From an uncultured Actinomycetes bacterium (GTDB lineage: Bacteria > Actinomycetota > Actinomycetes > Nanopelagicales > Nanopelagicaceae): a DNA stretch of 40,284 bases. Position 1 is the first letter of the stretch; each line of letters begins with the position of its first letter. Both the position numbers and the translations under genes were made by a program. The notes beneath the pieces are model-generated. The model ran no database searches, was not told where the DNA came from, and saw only the letters and a list, made by a program, of their open reading frames with translations. Of this stretch, positions 24,651-35,393 are shown in pieces. The stretch spans positions 1 through 40,284 of the forward strand of contig CAIWWH010000025.1 in assembly GCA_903916385.1 (NCBI GenBank), given 5' to 3'.

Positions 24651-24804
24651 AAAACAAATCCTCTTCTAAATAATTCTCTAAAAAACCTGGTTTAAATCCT
24701 GACAAAAACCTCAAATTTCCCAATTTCGCGGCGGGCGATTCGCGCTGAAATCCTGAAATCTTGACTTAAGTATCGCAGATGGATGGCTGATAGCCAATTT
24801 GACG

Positions 24805-25956
24805 CTACCGAGAGCGCAGATGGACATTTTGGAGGAGGCCAAAGCCCACCAGAGTGGCGAACATGGAGGATCCCCCGTAGGAGATAAAGGGCAGGGGTAC
24901 CCCCGTCATCGGCATCAACCCCATAGCCATCCCGATATTTTCGAAGGTCTGGAAGGCAAACCAGGCGATCACCCCAACGCAGACCAACCTGCCGAAGAGA
25001 TCATTGGTGCGCTGGGCGATCAAGAACGCTCGCCAGAAGAAGAGGCCAAAGAAGAGGAGCATCAGCCCAGATCCGAGAAAGCCGGTCTCCTCCCCTGCCA
25101 CTGTAAAGATGAAGTCAGTCTGTTGTTCAGGGACGAAGCGGCCATTGGTCTGTGGTCCGTGGAAGAGGCCGCGACCCAAGATTCCGCCGGAACCGATGGT
25201 TATACGAGCCTGCCGAAGTTGATATCCACTTTGCTGCGGATCTGCAGTTGGATCAACGAATGATTGCAATCTCTTGATCTGATACTCGCTCACAACGCCA
25301 GCTTTGATCGCGACAAACCCACCAAGGATTGCCAGCAAAAGCAGTCCAACTATCCAACGAGTAGGAGCTCCAGAAACTGCGATCATGATGACGATCGCTG
25401 CGCTGATAATGAGTGTCGTGCCAAGATCAGGTTGCAACATGATGAGCATGATGGGAACTGCAGCGACGGCGAGTGATCGGAGAACATCTCGATCAGTTGG
25501 ATCAGCGCTCGCCCCATCGCGCTCTGCAAGCACCATTGCGATTCCAAGGATGATGGAGATCTTTGCTAGTTCAGCTGGTTGAATCTGAAAACCTCCGGGC
25601 AGTCCAATCCACGCCTTCGCTCCGTTTACGGTTGAGCCAACTCCTGGAGTTAATACTGCGATGAGTCCAAGAACTCCCAGTCCCCAGACGATCGGGGTAT
25701 AGGCACGTAACAATCGGTAGTCAATAAGTGTCGTTCCATATGCCAGCGCCAAACCAATAACGATATTGATGATGTGTCGCTTCAAGTAATACTGTGGGTC
25801 CAGATGTTGCGAGGCAAACCAATTCTTTGTCGCCGCATAAACCAAAACTGTTCCAAAGGCCAGCAGAGATAACGTGGCGAAAGTTAACCAACGGTCGTAA
25901 CCTGCCAGATTTCGAAAGCGACCCTGATTGCGAGTGCGACTGCGATATGTAGTCAT
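24805..25956 (-). CDS. rodA: SEDS peptidoglycan polymerase RodA (FtsW/RodA/SpoVE family)
   Basis: 383 aa; GFQIQPAELAKISIIL, MLQPDLGTTLI, IPEQQTDFIFTVAGEE-like and PFISYGGSSMFATLVGFGLLQNV motifs; next to PBP2 gene. Confidence 0.93.
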   Translation of the reverse strand: MTTYRSRTRNQGRFRNLAGYDRWLTFATLSLLAFGTVLVYAATKNWFASQHLDPQYYLKRHIINIVIGLALAYGTTLIDYRLLRAYTPIVWGLGVLGLIAVLTPGVGSTVNGAKAWIGLPGGFQIQPAELAKISIILGIAMVLAERDGASADPTDRDVLRSLAVAAVPIMLIMLQPDLGTTLIISAAIVIMIAVSGAPTRWIVGLLLLAILGGFVAIKAGVVSEYQIKRLQSFVDPTADPQQSGYQLRQARITIGSGGILGRGLFHGPQTNGRFVPEQQTDFIFTVAGEETGFLGSGLMLLFFGLFFWRAFLIAQRTNDLFGRLVCVGVIAWFAFQTFENIGMAMGLMPMTGVPLPFISYGGSSMFATLVGFGLLQNVHLRSR

Positions 25957-28040
25957 GGTGTCTTCACCGTCGCATTTCTGAGATCGATTTTAGGAAGAGT
26001 ACTAGGTGGAGCGCCGTTGGGAAAGATTGCCTTCTTTGGATCAACCGTATTTCCTGTGACTCCAAAGAGCGCGTTGTAAATCTCCTTTACGCCGACGGCT
26101 GAGGTAGAAGCACCATATCCGCCCTGGCTCACCATCATCACAACCGCATACTCAGGCTTATTTGATGGTGCGTAAGAGGCGAACCAAGAAGTTGGATCCT
26201 TCGCGGTTCCATTGGCATTTCGGCCCTGTACCTGTCCCGTTCCCGTCTTACCGCTGACTTGAATGGGGTAATTTCCGAATACCCCTGCGGCGGTTCCCGA
26301 TGTAGCAACGGCACGAAGAGCTCCGTGCAAAAAGTTGAGAGTGCTCGTAGAAGCAGGGATGAGTCCGTTCTCCTGTGGCTGAATTTCCTGCAACACAGTT
26401 CCATCGGGCTTCACGATCGCACGAGCTACCTCTGGTTTGAAGAGGATTCCACCGTTGGCAACGGCAGCATAGACATCTGTCATCTGCAATGGAGTCATCA
26501 AGACATCTCCCTGCCCGATAGCGAAGTTGATCGCATCACCGGCACGAACTATGTACCCGTCGGTGCAATCCTCTTTAGCAATTGCGATCAAGAAGGGAGT
26601 GAGGTCAGCTGGCTTAGCCCGCGAGGTGTAATTGCAGTAGAAGTTCTTATTCTCCTTGTAATAAGCCAACTTCCAAGCGCGATCGGGCAAGCGTCCGGAT
26701 GCCTCTGAAGGAAGATCAATGCCTGTTGGTTGTCCTACTCCAAATGCCGCAGCATTCTTGAAGAAGAAGTCGTTTGGGTTACTCTTGGGATGCAGACCAC
26801 CATCTTTCACCCATTGGTCGTAACCAATCTGATACCAGATCGTGTCACATGAGACGGCGATCGCAGTCTGCAAAGACATGCTTCCAGAAACCTTGGTGTC
26901 ATCATTGTGGAATGTTTGATTTCCAAACTTGATGGAGTATGGACAGTTGTAGTTTGCATTGAGGTCATAACCCGCATGAGACGCAGCGGCAACTGAGAGG
27001 ACCTTGAATGCAGAGGCGGGGGCATAGGTACCATCGATCGCGCGGGAGAGTGCTGGCACGCCATCCGCATCACTAAAGAGCGCCGTTGCCTGTGCAGTGG
27101 TCAGGCCCTTCTGCCAAATATTTGGATCATAAGTTGGATACGAAGCCATCGCCAATATCCGCCCGGTATGGACATCCATAACGATTGCGGCACCCGAGTC
27201 AGCTTTATTTCCTTGGGCCCGGGCGCTCAGAACTGAACTCGCCAGAGCTTGCTCCGTGGCCGCTTGCAACTTGGCATTGATATTGGTGACGATATTATTT
27301 CCGGCTACCGGAGCGGTCGTCGTAGCTGTGCGCGTTATGTTTTCGGTGCGATCAACAATAACTGTTTTAATTCCAGGAGTGCCCTGTAAATATTGGTCGT
27401 ACTGCGCTTCAAGTCCAGTCTTTCCAACTGTCTCATTGAGGTAGTACTGCTTGCTGGTGTTAGCTAAATCTGCGGTCGTAATTGAACCAACATATCCCAA
27501 GACGTGAGCTGCATTTTCTCCAGCGAGTGATGGGTAACTTCTAATTGGTACAGGTGATGCACTGATGCCAGGGTAGATATCTGGGTTTTCCAGAATCTTC
27601 AGCGCCTGCACCTGTGTTGCCTCTTTAGTGACTGGAATTGGTTGATAGAGCGTTCCATTCCAGCAACCCGTGCGTTTTCCAAATGCGATCTCACCGCATA
27701 GACGGGTTCGGGTGTATAGGTCGCTGTAGGCAATTCCCATAAGAGATGCGACCCGCTCTAAGACTGCTTGACCTTTATCTGGCATCTTGCCGAGAACGCT
27801 GCGATCAACAGTGATGACCATGCCCGGACGATCCATCGCCATCGGGAGACCAGTGTCATCAACAATTGCGCCTCGGACTGCTGGCGTCACGATGTCGCGA
27901 CTTTGAATACTCAGAGCGGCGTTCTGATATTTGAGGCCGGCGGCTACTTGCAGGTAGAAGAGCCGTCCCAACATCGCGAGGACAAGTGAGAGAACAAGCA
28001 TCTGCACCACGATGAGATTGAGTCTGGAACGTTGACTCAT
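25953..28040 (-). CDS. mrdA: Penicillin-binding protein 2 (transpeptidase, elongasome)
   Basis: 695 aa; SxxK motif in APASAFKVLS, KTGTGQ motif, N-terminal TM helix; overlaps rodA by ATGA. Confidence 0.92.
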   Translation of the reverse strand: MSQRSRLNLIVVQMLVLSLVLAMLGRLFYLQVAAGLKYQNAALSIQSRDIVTPAVRGAIVDDTGLPMAMDRPGMVITVDRSVLGKMPDKGQAVLERVASLMGIAYSDLYTRTRLCGEIAFGKRTGCWNGTLYQPIPVTKEATQVQALKILENPDIYPGISASPVPIRSYPSLAGENAAHVLGYVGSITTADLANTSKQYYLNETVGKTGLEAQYDQYLQGTPGIKTVIVDRTENITRTATTTAPVAGNNIVTNINAKLQAATEQALASSVLSARAQGNKADSGAAIVMDVHTGRILAMASYPTYDPNIWQKGLTTAQATALFSDADGVPALSRAIDGTYAPASAFKVLSVAAASHAGYDLNANYNCPYSIKFGNQTFHNDDTKVSGSMSLQTAIAVSCDTIWYQIGYDQWVKDGGLHPKSNPNDFFFKNAAAFGVGQPTGIDLPSEASGRLPDRAWKLAYYKENKNFYCNYTSRAKPADLTPFLIAIAKEDCTDGYIVRAGDAINFAIGQGDVLMTPLQMTDVYAAVANGGILFKPEVARAIVKPDGTVLQEIQPQENGLIPASTSTLNFLHGALRAVATSGTAAGVFGNYPIQVSGKTGTGQVQGRNANGTAKDPTSWFASYAPSNKPEYAVVMMVSQGGYGASTSAVGVKEIYNALFGVTGNTVDPKKAIFPNGAPPSTLPKIDLRNATVKTP

Positions 28041-28558
28041 TAGCGTTCCCTCGCAGTTAAGGAGTACTCACGGACGCGCTCTAGAGCAGGCAGGAACATG
28101 GGGGTGAAGACCAGAGTCCAGATCGTGTTGCCGAGTAGGACTTTGCCATCGTGGCCGAGGGAGCCATTCTGCTCGCCGAGGAGCGCCCCAAAAGCTAAAT
28201 AAGTGACCAGTGCAATCGCGACGCCACCGGCAACAAATAAGACAAAGGTGATTGGCGACGAGGTTAGGTCAGCGATCGAATCACGATTAACAGCGAAGAG
28301 AAATCCAATGCCAGTCAGGATGAGGGCCCATTGGCCAAAGGGTGCATTCGAGGTTGGCGATAGGTCGAGCACGATTCCAGCCAAGAAGCCTGTGACAAGG
28401 GCACCATTGTGATCTTCAAAGGCGATGAGTGAGATCGCAATTGCTAGGTATAGCGAAAAACCTGAAAGTGGGAAGTGAATCAGTGAAACCGCAGACTCTT
28501 GAATAACAAAGAGGGCAAAGAAGAAGCCCAGTGTCGTAAAGATTCGAGTCGGACTCAT
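28040..28558 (-). CDS. mreD: Rod shape-determining protein MreD
   Basis: 172 aa multi-TM protein between mreC and mrdA. Confidence 0.85.
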   Translation of the reverse strand: MSPTRIFTTLGFFFALFVIQESAVSLIHFPLSGFSLYLAIAISLIAFEDHNGALVTGFLAGIVLDLSPTSNAPFGQWALILTGIGFLFAVNRDSIADLTSSPITFVLFVAGGVAIALVTYLAFGALLGEQNGSLGHDGKVLLGNTIWTLVFTPMFLPALERVREYSLTARER

Positions 28559-29539
28559 CTACTTCTTCTTTGTCGCTACCGATGAAGGAGTTGAAGTTGG
28601 AGTCGGGATAGCTGAAGCAGTTGCACCGGGCGAGAGCAGTGGGATGGGGGCAGGAGTCACATAGACAGTGACTACTGGATTAGGAGTGGGAAGAATTGGA
28701 GTTGTCGGCGCAGTTGTAGGTGCAGAGACGATCACTGAGACAACGCCAAGATCATTGAGGTTGGCATAGGAATTAACGGTGGCAGTTTGCGTAAGTGTTC
28801 CGGTTGAATCATCAACTGATGTAACAACACCGACAGGTACGCCAGGAACAAAAGGCTTATTTCCGGCCGAGCCATTGGTTAAAAGGGTGTCGCCGATCTT
28901 GATACTCCCTGAGGGATCGAGCAAGACCAGGGAGTAGTTATTGGAGCCGAGGCCAGATAAGACACCGACGCTCTGGCTACGCGCGATACGCACCCCGACT
29001 CTAAAACTTGGATCGCTCATCAAAAGAACGATGGCTGAGCTACTGGTTGTAGTTTTAACAACTCCAATCAACCCATTCTGCGATATCACGGTCATGTTGG
29101 AGCGAATACCGCTTGAACTGCCGGAATCAATTGTGATTGTCTGCGAGAAGCTAGATGCTGAACCACGGGCTATCACTCGCGCCGCAACCACTTTAAAATT
29201 CCCACGGCCCGCTAGATCAAGTACGCCTTTTAGTTGAGTCAACTGACCTTTAATATCGGCGTTCGTCGCGATTTCAGCCTTTAATAATTTGTTAGTCGCG
29301 AGTTCGTTCTGCAACTCCGCATTCGTCTTACCAAAATTCTTAATATCACCGAAGAAGCGACCGACCGGGGAAAAGATATCTGAAACCGTGCGTTGCACTG
29401 GAGAGAGGATCGTCTGCGATATCGAACGGGAACCCTTGGTGAGATTTACTCCCCGGAGATCCAAAGTAATAAAGAAGAGAGCGGTCACCAATAAAATGAC
29501 GAGCAGTAACCTGGAACGATTACCGCCACCTCGTGCCAC
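28559..29539 (-). CDS. mreC: Rod shape-determining protein MreC with Ser/Thr/Pro-rich tail
   Basis: 326 aa; single TM, coiled coil, VVAARVIARGSASSFSQTITIDSGSSSGI and GLIGVVKTTTSSSAIVLLMSDPSFRVGVRI MreC motifs. Confidence 0.93.
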   Translation of the reverse strand: MARGGGNRSRLLLVILLVTALFFITLDLRGVNLTKGSRSISQTILSPVQRTVSDIFSPVGRFFGDIKNFGKTNAELQNELATNKLLKAEIATNADIKGQLTQLKGVLDLAGRGNFKVVAARVIARGSASSFSQTITIDSGSSSGIRSNMTVISQNGLIGVVKTTTSSSAIVLLMSDPSFRVGVRIARSQSVGVLSGLGSNNYSLVLLDPSGSIKIGDTLLTNGSAGNKPFVPGVPVGVVTSVDDSTGTLTQTATVNSYANLNDLGVVSVIVSAPTTAPTTPILPTPNPVVTVYVTPAPIPLLSPGATASAIPTPTSTPSSVATKKK

Positions 29540-29569
29540 AGATCTCCCTTAAAGAATAGGTATTAAGAG

Positions 29570-30613
29570 TTAACGGCGTGGCTCAGAGATCAAGACCTTT
29601 TCAAGAGCCTCGAACTCTTCAACACACTTGCCCGAACCTTCGGCGACAGCCTGCAGTGGACGCTCACAGATATGCACTGGCATGCCTGTCTCTTGGCGGA
29701 GGCGCTCATCAAGGCCACGTAGAAGTGCCCCACCACCGGTGAGAACGATTCCACGATCCATGAGATCACTAGCGAGCTCTGGAGGAGTCTTATCGAGAGT
29801 GCTCTTTACGGCGTTAATAATCTGATTGACCGGCTCTTCAAGGGCTTGACGAATCTCTTCGGCGGAGACAAAGATCGTCTTTGGAAGACCTGTTGCGAGA
29901 TCGCGACCCCGAATTTCAGCATCAAGTTCGCCAGGCAACTTATAAGCCGATCCGATGGCCATCTTGATCTCTTCTGCCGTGCGCTCACCAAGGAGCAGCG
30001 AGTATTCGCGCTTCACCCAATCGATGATGGCCTGGTCGAGTTCATCGCCACCAATACGGATCGAGAGAGACACAACAATTCCACCAAGGGAGATAACTGC
30101 TACTTCGGTTGTTCCTCCACCGATATCGACAACCATGTTCCCGGTTGGCTCGTGGATCGGTAAGCCTGCGCCAATTGCGGCAGCCATTGGCTCTTCGATG
30201 ATGTAAACCTTACGTGCACCTGCGGCATAACCTGCGTCTTTAACCGCGCGCTGCTCAACGCCAGTAATACCTGAGGGAACACATACGACGATTCTTGGCT
30301 TTGCCAAGTAGCGACGACGATGCACCTTCTGAATGAAGTAGCGCAACATACGCTCAGTGGTATCAAAGTCTGCAATAACTCCATCGCGCAGTGGACGGAT
30401 AGCGACAATATTGCCAGGGGTACGACCGATCATCCGCTTGGCTTCGATACCAACAGCCAAGATCGCGCCAGTATCTTGATTGATTGCAACGACGCTAGGC
30501 TCATTGAGAACAATTCCGCGGCCACGGACATAGACCAAGGTGTTGGCTGTGCCAAGATCAACCGCCATATCGCGGCCGATAAATGACATACGGCTCGGCT
30601 TTTGTTTGCTCAC
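29570..30613 (-). CDS. mreB: Actin-like cell-shape protein MreB
   Basis: 347 aa; [63 protein letters not shown]. Confidence 0.97.
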   Translation of the reverse strand: MSKQKPSRMSFIGRDMAVDLGTANTLVYVRGRGIVLNEPSVVAINQDTGAILAVGIEAKRMIGRTPGNIVAIRPLRDGVIADFDTTERMLRYFIQKVHRRRYLAKPRIVVCVPSGITGVEQRAVKDAGYAAGARKVYIIEEPMAAAIGAGLPIHEPTGNMVVDIGGGTTEVAVISLGGIVVSLSIRIGGDELDQAIIDWVKREYSLLLGERTAEEIKMAIGSAYKLPGELDAEIRGRDLATGLPKTIFVSAEEIRQALEEPVNQIINAVKSTLDKTPPELASDLMDRGIVLTGGGALLRGLDERLRQETGMPVHICERPLQAVAEGSGKCVEEFEALEKVLISEPRR

Positions 30614-30625
30614 AAGAGACCTTTC

Positions 30626-31042
30626 TTAGAGTTCAGGGAAGAAGATGCTGATTTCGCGAGTTGCAGATTCTACCGAATCTGAACCATGGACAATGTTTTG
30701 AACTACTTTGGTTCCTTGATCGCGGGCGAGATCACCACGTATGGTTCCGGGTTCCGCAACAGTCGGATCTGTTGCACCTGCCAACTTTCGAAATCCTTCG
30801 ATGACGCGATTGCCTTCTGCGATTAAAGCGACGATAGGGCCTGATGCCATGAATTCAACGAGCGGTTCAAAGAATGGCTTGCCTTCGTGCTCGGCGTAAT
30901 GACGAACAAGGAGTTCGCGATCTGCGCTCATCATTTTAAGAGCAACGATCGTGTAACCCTTCGTCTCAATTCGAGATAGAACTTCGCCGACCAGATTGCG
31001 CTTTACGCCGTCCGGTTTGACCAAGATCAGGGTTCTCTCCAT
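30626..31042 (-). CDS. ndk: Nucleoside diphosphate kinase
   Basis: 138 aa; MERTLILVKPDGVKRNLVGEVLSRIE...; NIVHGSDSVESATREI active-site His motif. Confidence 0.97.
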   Translation of the reverse strand: MERTLILVKPDGVKRNLVGEVLSRIETKGYTIVALKMMSADRELLVRHYAEHEGKPFFEPLVEFMASGPIVALIAEGNRVIEGFRKLAGATDPTVAEPGTIRGDLARDQGTKVVQNIVHGSDSVESATREISIFFPEL

Positions 31043-31099
31043 GGCGCAAGTGTATTAGGTACTTCGCGAGGCTAATAATTGGAGCGATTTCCCTGCCGT

Positions 31100-31432
31100 T
31101 TACTCCTTTGGAGGGTTCGCCAAAAGTGCAGCCCTGATTGCCTCGCCCTTGCGACCTATATAAAAAGCACACACCCAAAGCACAGCAAAGAGTCCGCCGA
31201 GGAAATACATAGCGGGAACAACTACCCCATAGGCGATGAGGGCCACCTGCCAGATCGTGCCGAGGTACCAACCCGTCATCTTCTTCATGGCTCCGGCGGT
31301 GAGGAGGATTGCAACGGCTAAGGCACCTCCGAGGGAGAGCGCCAGTGCGCCGTGGCTCTCCATGGCCAGCAAGAGTGCAAATCCCATGACAAGAAATTCC
31401 ATCGCAAGGACGGCGGAGCCTAAGACTCTCAT
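31100..31432 (-). CDS. DUF4233-family integral membrane protein
   Basis: MRVLGSAVLAMEFLVMGFALLLA...; start reset to 31432 (ATGA overlap with folC stop); folC-DUF4233-ndk order is known from actinobacteria. Confidence 0.8.
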   Translation of the reverse strand: MRVLGSAVLAMEFLVMGFALLLAMESHGALALSLGGALAVAILLTAGAMKKMTGWYLGTIWQVALIAYGVVVPAMYFLGGLFAVLWVCAFYIGRKGEAIRAALLANPPKE

Positions 31433-32781
31433 TCTGAAAAACCTGCGATGGATCGGACGATGGCGCGGGTCTGCCCCGCTGTGACGACCGAACCGGTCAC
31501 AACAACTGCGGAAATTCCTTCGCTGACCTGATTGATCAAGGTGCACTGCTCCATGGCGTAGGTGATGGCGGTGCGCAGGTCTCCCTCTTTATACACACGA
31601 TCCGCACCAAAGATGGGGATGGCCAGCTCGAAGAGGCGATCTACTGGGAGCGCACGGTCCGAGCTGCTCTGCGTTACGACTAGACGATCAATGACAGGCT
31701 CGAGTTCGGTGAGAACACCAACTACATCTTTATCACCCAAAATCGCGACCACGCCAAAGATCGATTCAAAATCAAATTCTCGGGCCAGGGTCTCAGCTAG
31801 AGCGTGTGCACCATGTGGATTGTGAGCAGCATCGACGATAACGGTGGGATCGCGATAGAGCACTTCAAGACGACCAGGTGATTCAACGCTAGCGAAGGCG
31901 CGGCGTACGACCTCTTCATCAAGAGCGACTCCTGCAAATGCTTCTGCTGCCGCTAGGGCAACCGCAGCATTGGTGGATTGGTGCGCACCGTAAAGTGGAA
32001 TAAAAATATCCTCGTAGGTATCGAAAATTCCCTTGATCGTGATCAGTTGTCCGCCGACCGCGAGTGCTCGCTTTGTTACGGAAAATTCCAGACCCTCACG
32101 ATACGGAATCGCTACACGCTCAATAACTCGAGCAGTGAGCGCAGTTGCGGCATCCACGGGTTGCGCCGCCATGACGACATGCGATTCATGTTTGATGATT
32201 CCCGATTTGGTAAGCGCGATCTCAGCAATCGTGTTGCCTAAATATTCTTGGTGATCAAGACCAATTGGAGTGATGACTGACACCTGGCTTTGTACAACAT
32301 TGGTTGCATCCCACTCCCCTCCCATCCCCGCTTCGATGATTGCGATGTCTACGGGGAATTCTGCAAATGCGACGAAGGCAAGTGCCGTCATGGCTTCGAA
32401 GAACGAAATCGGATGAGGTAGCCGACTATCAATGAGGTCTAAATAGAGTGCAATGTCGTTATAGGTCGCGATCATTCCTTCAGCGGGGATCGGAAGCCCG
32501 TTGATTGAGATGCGCTCCAAGAAACTTTCCAGGTGTGGGCTAGTGAAGCGGCCGGTGCGATATCCCAACTCGCGAAAGAGCGAATCGATCATCCGTGCTG
32601 TCGTGGTCTTGCCGTTCGTCCCCGCAATATGAATTGTTGGATAAGAAAGTTGTGGACTGCCTAATGCGTCACAGAGCGCCGCAATTCGATCAAGCGTTGG
32701 CTCGATCCGCGACTCGGGCCAACGCTTAAGAAGCGCCTGATAAATAAGGTCGAGAACTTGCTGATCTTCTGGGGAGGTCAT
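31429..32781 (-). CDS. folC: Folylpolyglutamate synthase/dihydrofolate synthase
   Basis: 450 aa; IHIAGTNGKTTTARMIDSLF, TSPHLESFLERISING, EAGMGGEWDATNVV, VDAAHNPHGAHALAETL. Confidence 0.95.
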   Translation of the reverse strand: MTSPEDQQVLDLIYQALLKRWPESRIEPTLDRIAALCDALGSPQLSYPTIHIAGTNGKTTTARMIDSLFRELGYRTGRFTSPHLESFLERISINGLPIPAEGMIATYNDIALYLDLIDSRLPHPISFFEAMTALAFVAFAEFPVDIAIIEAGMGGEWDATNVVQSQVSVITPIGLDHQEYLGNTIAEIALTKSGIIKHESHVVMAAQPVDAATALTARVIERVAIPYREGLEFSVTKRALAVGGQLITIKGIFDTYEDIFIPLYGAHQSTNAAVALAAAEAFAGVALDEEVVRRAFASVESPGRLEVLYRDPTVIVDAAHNPHGAHALAETLAREFDFESIFGVVAILGDKDVVGVLTELEPVIDRLVVTQSSSDRALPVDRLFELAIPIFGADRVYKEGDLRTAITYAMEQCTLINQVSEGISAVVVTGSVVTAGQTRAIVRSIAGFSE

Positions 32782-32789
32782 CGAGAGCC

Positions 32790-35372
32790 TTATTCAGTTG
32801 GAAGCGCCGCGAGGGCTGCTTCGATCCGTTCGATATCGGCAGAGGTAACTTCTAGCCGTTCGCGAATTTCAGTGACCACTTCAAGAGGAGCTTTGGCCAT
32901 GAAGCCTTCGTTCTCGAGCTTCACCTTGGCAGTCGCAAGATCCTTTTGGGCCGTTGCAAGGTCTTTGGTGAGGCGGGCGCGCTCTGCCTTAATATCGATC
33001 GCACCCGTGAGATCAAATTCAACAGTCACGGAGCCAACTTCGATCTTCGCGCTGTAACTCCCTTCGCCACGCTCGGCGCGGACGATAAAGCGGATGGCGT
33101 CTTCGTATGCCTCTAATTCCCCAAGTCCAGTAAATCGAGCGACGATCTTTGCCGATGTCTTGATCCCTTGATCATTTCGGAAGCGACGGATCTCAGTGAT
33201 GATCTCTTGAATTGCAGCGACCGCCTTTAGGGAGAGCTCACTGGTATCCGAGCTTTTTACCTGTGGCCAGGAGGCAACAACTAGCGATTCGCCGCCGGTA
33301 ACGCTGCACCAAATCTCTTCAGTAATAAATGGCATCACAGGGTGAAGCAGACGCATAAGTTGATCCAAGACATGACCAAGCACGCGAGCCGTCTTTGCGG
33401 AATCGCTGCTTGCAAAGGTGGACTTGGTTAGTTCTAGGTACCAGTCGCAGAGGTCATCCCATGCGAAGTGATAGAGAAGTTCAAGCGCCTTTGCGAATTC
33501 AAATGTTTCAAGGAGCGCATCAACTTCTGTTGCGGTCTCGTTAAGGCGGGTAAGAATCCATTGGTCAATGAGGTTGAGGGATTCAAAGGCAGGTAGCTCA
33601 CCATTTGTGTGAGCACCATTCATCGTTGCAAAACGGGTTGCATTCCATAACTTGGTGGCGAAGTTACGTGAACCTGCGATCCACTCTTCGGCAAGTGCCT
33701 GATCGGCACCTGGATTTGCCATGCGGGCAAGTGTGAAGCGAAGGGCATCCGAACCGTACTTATCCATGAATTCAATCGGGTCAACGCCATTGCCGCGGCT
33801 CTTTGACATCTTCTTACCGAACTTGTCGCGTACCAGTCCATGTAGGGCGATGGTGTTGAAAGGTTGGACGCCATCCATGGCATACAAGCCCATCATCATC
33901 ATGCGGGCAACCCAGAAGAAGAGGATGTCATAGCCTGTGACAAGAACCGATGTCGGATAGAACTTCGCAAGATCAGCTGTCGATTCAGGCCAGCCCAACG
34001 TTGAGAAGGGCCAGAGGCCAGAGGAGAACCAGGTATCTAGGACATCTGGATCTTGAATATACCCAGCAGGCGGTTCTTCACCAGGGCCGCATACAACTAC
34101 CTCGTCGTTAGGACCGTAATAGACAGGAATGCGATGGCCCCACCAGAGCTGGCGGGAGATGCACCAGTCGTGCATGCCATCGACCCACTCGAAGTAACGT
34201 GGCGAAAGTTCTTCAGGAGAGATCTTTACTCGTCCGTCGCGGACTGCATCTCCCGCAGCCTTTGCGAGTGGCCCAACTTTTACGAACCACTGCTTGGAAA
34301 GAAGCGGCTCGACGATTGTGTCGCAGCGACTGCAATGTCCGACGGAGTGAACGTATGGGCGCACCTCTTTTACAACGCGACCTTGTCTGCGCAGCTCTTC
34401 GACAACAGCAACACGGGCAACGAAGCGATCCATGCCGTCAAACTCGATTCCAGAATTTTCCATCACCGCATGGATGTTCATGATGATCGGCATCTCGATG
34501 CCATGGCGGCTGGCCATCTCAAAGTCATTGGGGTCGTGCGCACCAGTTACCTTTACAGCTCCGGTTCCAAAGTCAGGGTCGACAAGTTCGTCAGCAATGA
34601 TCGGGATCCAACGATTTGCCAGTGGAAGCAATACTTTCTTGCCGATCATATGCGCATAGCGCGGATCGTCCGGGTGAACTGCAACTGCTCCATCACCCAA
34701 CATTGTTTCGGGTCGGGTAGTAGCAACTGTAATTTGTAGCTCATCATCGCCGTATCGCACCGAAACAAATTCGCCAGCAACATCGGAGTGCTCTACTTCG
34801 ATATCCGAAAGAGCGGTCAAACAACGTGGACACCAGTTGATGATCCGTTCGGCGCGGTAGATGAGGCCATCGTCGTAGAGCCGCTTAAAGATTGTGCGGA
34901 CAGCGGTAGAAAGTCCTGGATCCATAGTGAAGCGCTCGCGCGACCAATCGACGCTCGCACCCAAGCGCTTCATCTGATCAAGGATTAAGCCGCCCGATTC
35001 GGCCTTCCACTCCCAGACTTTCTCGACAAACTTTTCGCGCCCAAGATCGTGACGGGATGAACCTTGCGCGGCTAGCTGCTTCTCAACGAGGTTTTGGGTC
35101 GCGATGCCGGCGTGGTCCATGCCGGGAAGCCAGAGCGCCTCGAAGCCCTTCATCCGCTTCATACGGATCAAGATGTCCTGCAAGGTCAGATCAAGCGCGT
35201 GACCGATGTGGAGTGAGCCTGTGACGTTGGGTGGTGGAATGACGATGGTGAAGGGAACCTTGTCTGATTCCGCGTCGGCCTTGAAGTACTCGGCGTCGAG
35301 CCACTTCTTGTAGAGGCCCGGCTCAATGTCGGCTGGCGAGAAATTCGCAGCTAATTCTGGACGCTCATTCAT
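32790..35372 (-). CDS. valS: Valyl-tRNA synthetase
   Basis: 860 aa; PPPNVTGSLHIGHAL (HIGH), GLVRDKFGKKMSKSRGNGVDP (KMSKS), ARYFEWVDGMHDWCISRQLWWGHRIPVYY-like segment. Confidence 0.97.
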   Translation of the reverse strand: MNERPELAANFSPADIEPGLYKKWLDAEYFKADAESDKVPFTIVIPPPNVTGSLHIGHALDLTLQDILIRMKRMKGFEALWLPGMDHAGIATQNLVEKQLAAQGSSRHDLGREKFVEKVWEWKAESGGLILDQMKRLGASVDWSRERFTMDPGLSTAVRTIFKRLYDDGLIYRAERIINWCPRCLTALSDIEVEHSDVAGEFVSVRYGDDELQITVATTRPETMLGDGAVAVHPDDPRYAHMIGKKVLLPLANRWIPIIADELVDPDFGTGAVKVTGAHDPNDFEMASRHGIEMPIIMNIHAVMENSGIEFDGMDRFVARVAVVEELRRQGRVVKEVRPYVHSVGHCSRCDTIVEPLLSKQWFVKVGPLAKAAGDAVRDGRVKISPEELSPRYFEWVDGMHDWCISRQLWWGHRIPVYYGPNDEVVVCGPGEEPPAGYIQDPDVLDTWFSSGLWPFSTLGWPESTADLAKFYPTSVLVTGYDILFFWVARMMMMGLYAMDGVQPFNTIALHGLVRDKFGKKMSKSRGNGVDPIEFMDKYGSDALRFTLARMANPGADQALAEEWIAGSRNFATKLWNATRFATMNGAHTNGELPAFESLNLIDQWILTRLNETATEVDALLETFEFAKALELLYHFAWDDLCDWYLELTKSTFASSDSAKTARVLGHVLDQLMRLLHPVMPFITEEIWCSVTGGESLVVASWPQVKSSDTSELSLKAVAAIQEIITEIRRFRNDQGIKTSAKIVARFTGLGELEAYEDAIRFIVRAERGEGSYSAKIEVGSVTVEFDLTGAIDIKAERARLTKDLATAQKDLATAKVKLENEGFMAKAPLEVVTEIRERLEVTSADIERIEAALAALPTE

Positions 35373-35393
35373 AAGGAGGGAGTCTAGATTAAG

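Noticed and set aside
34053-34739. 228-aa plus-strand ORF antisense to valS
   Set aside because: Lies wholly inside the well-supported valS; no motif support.
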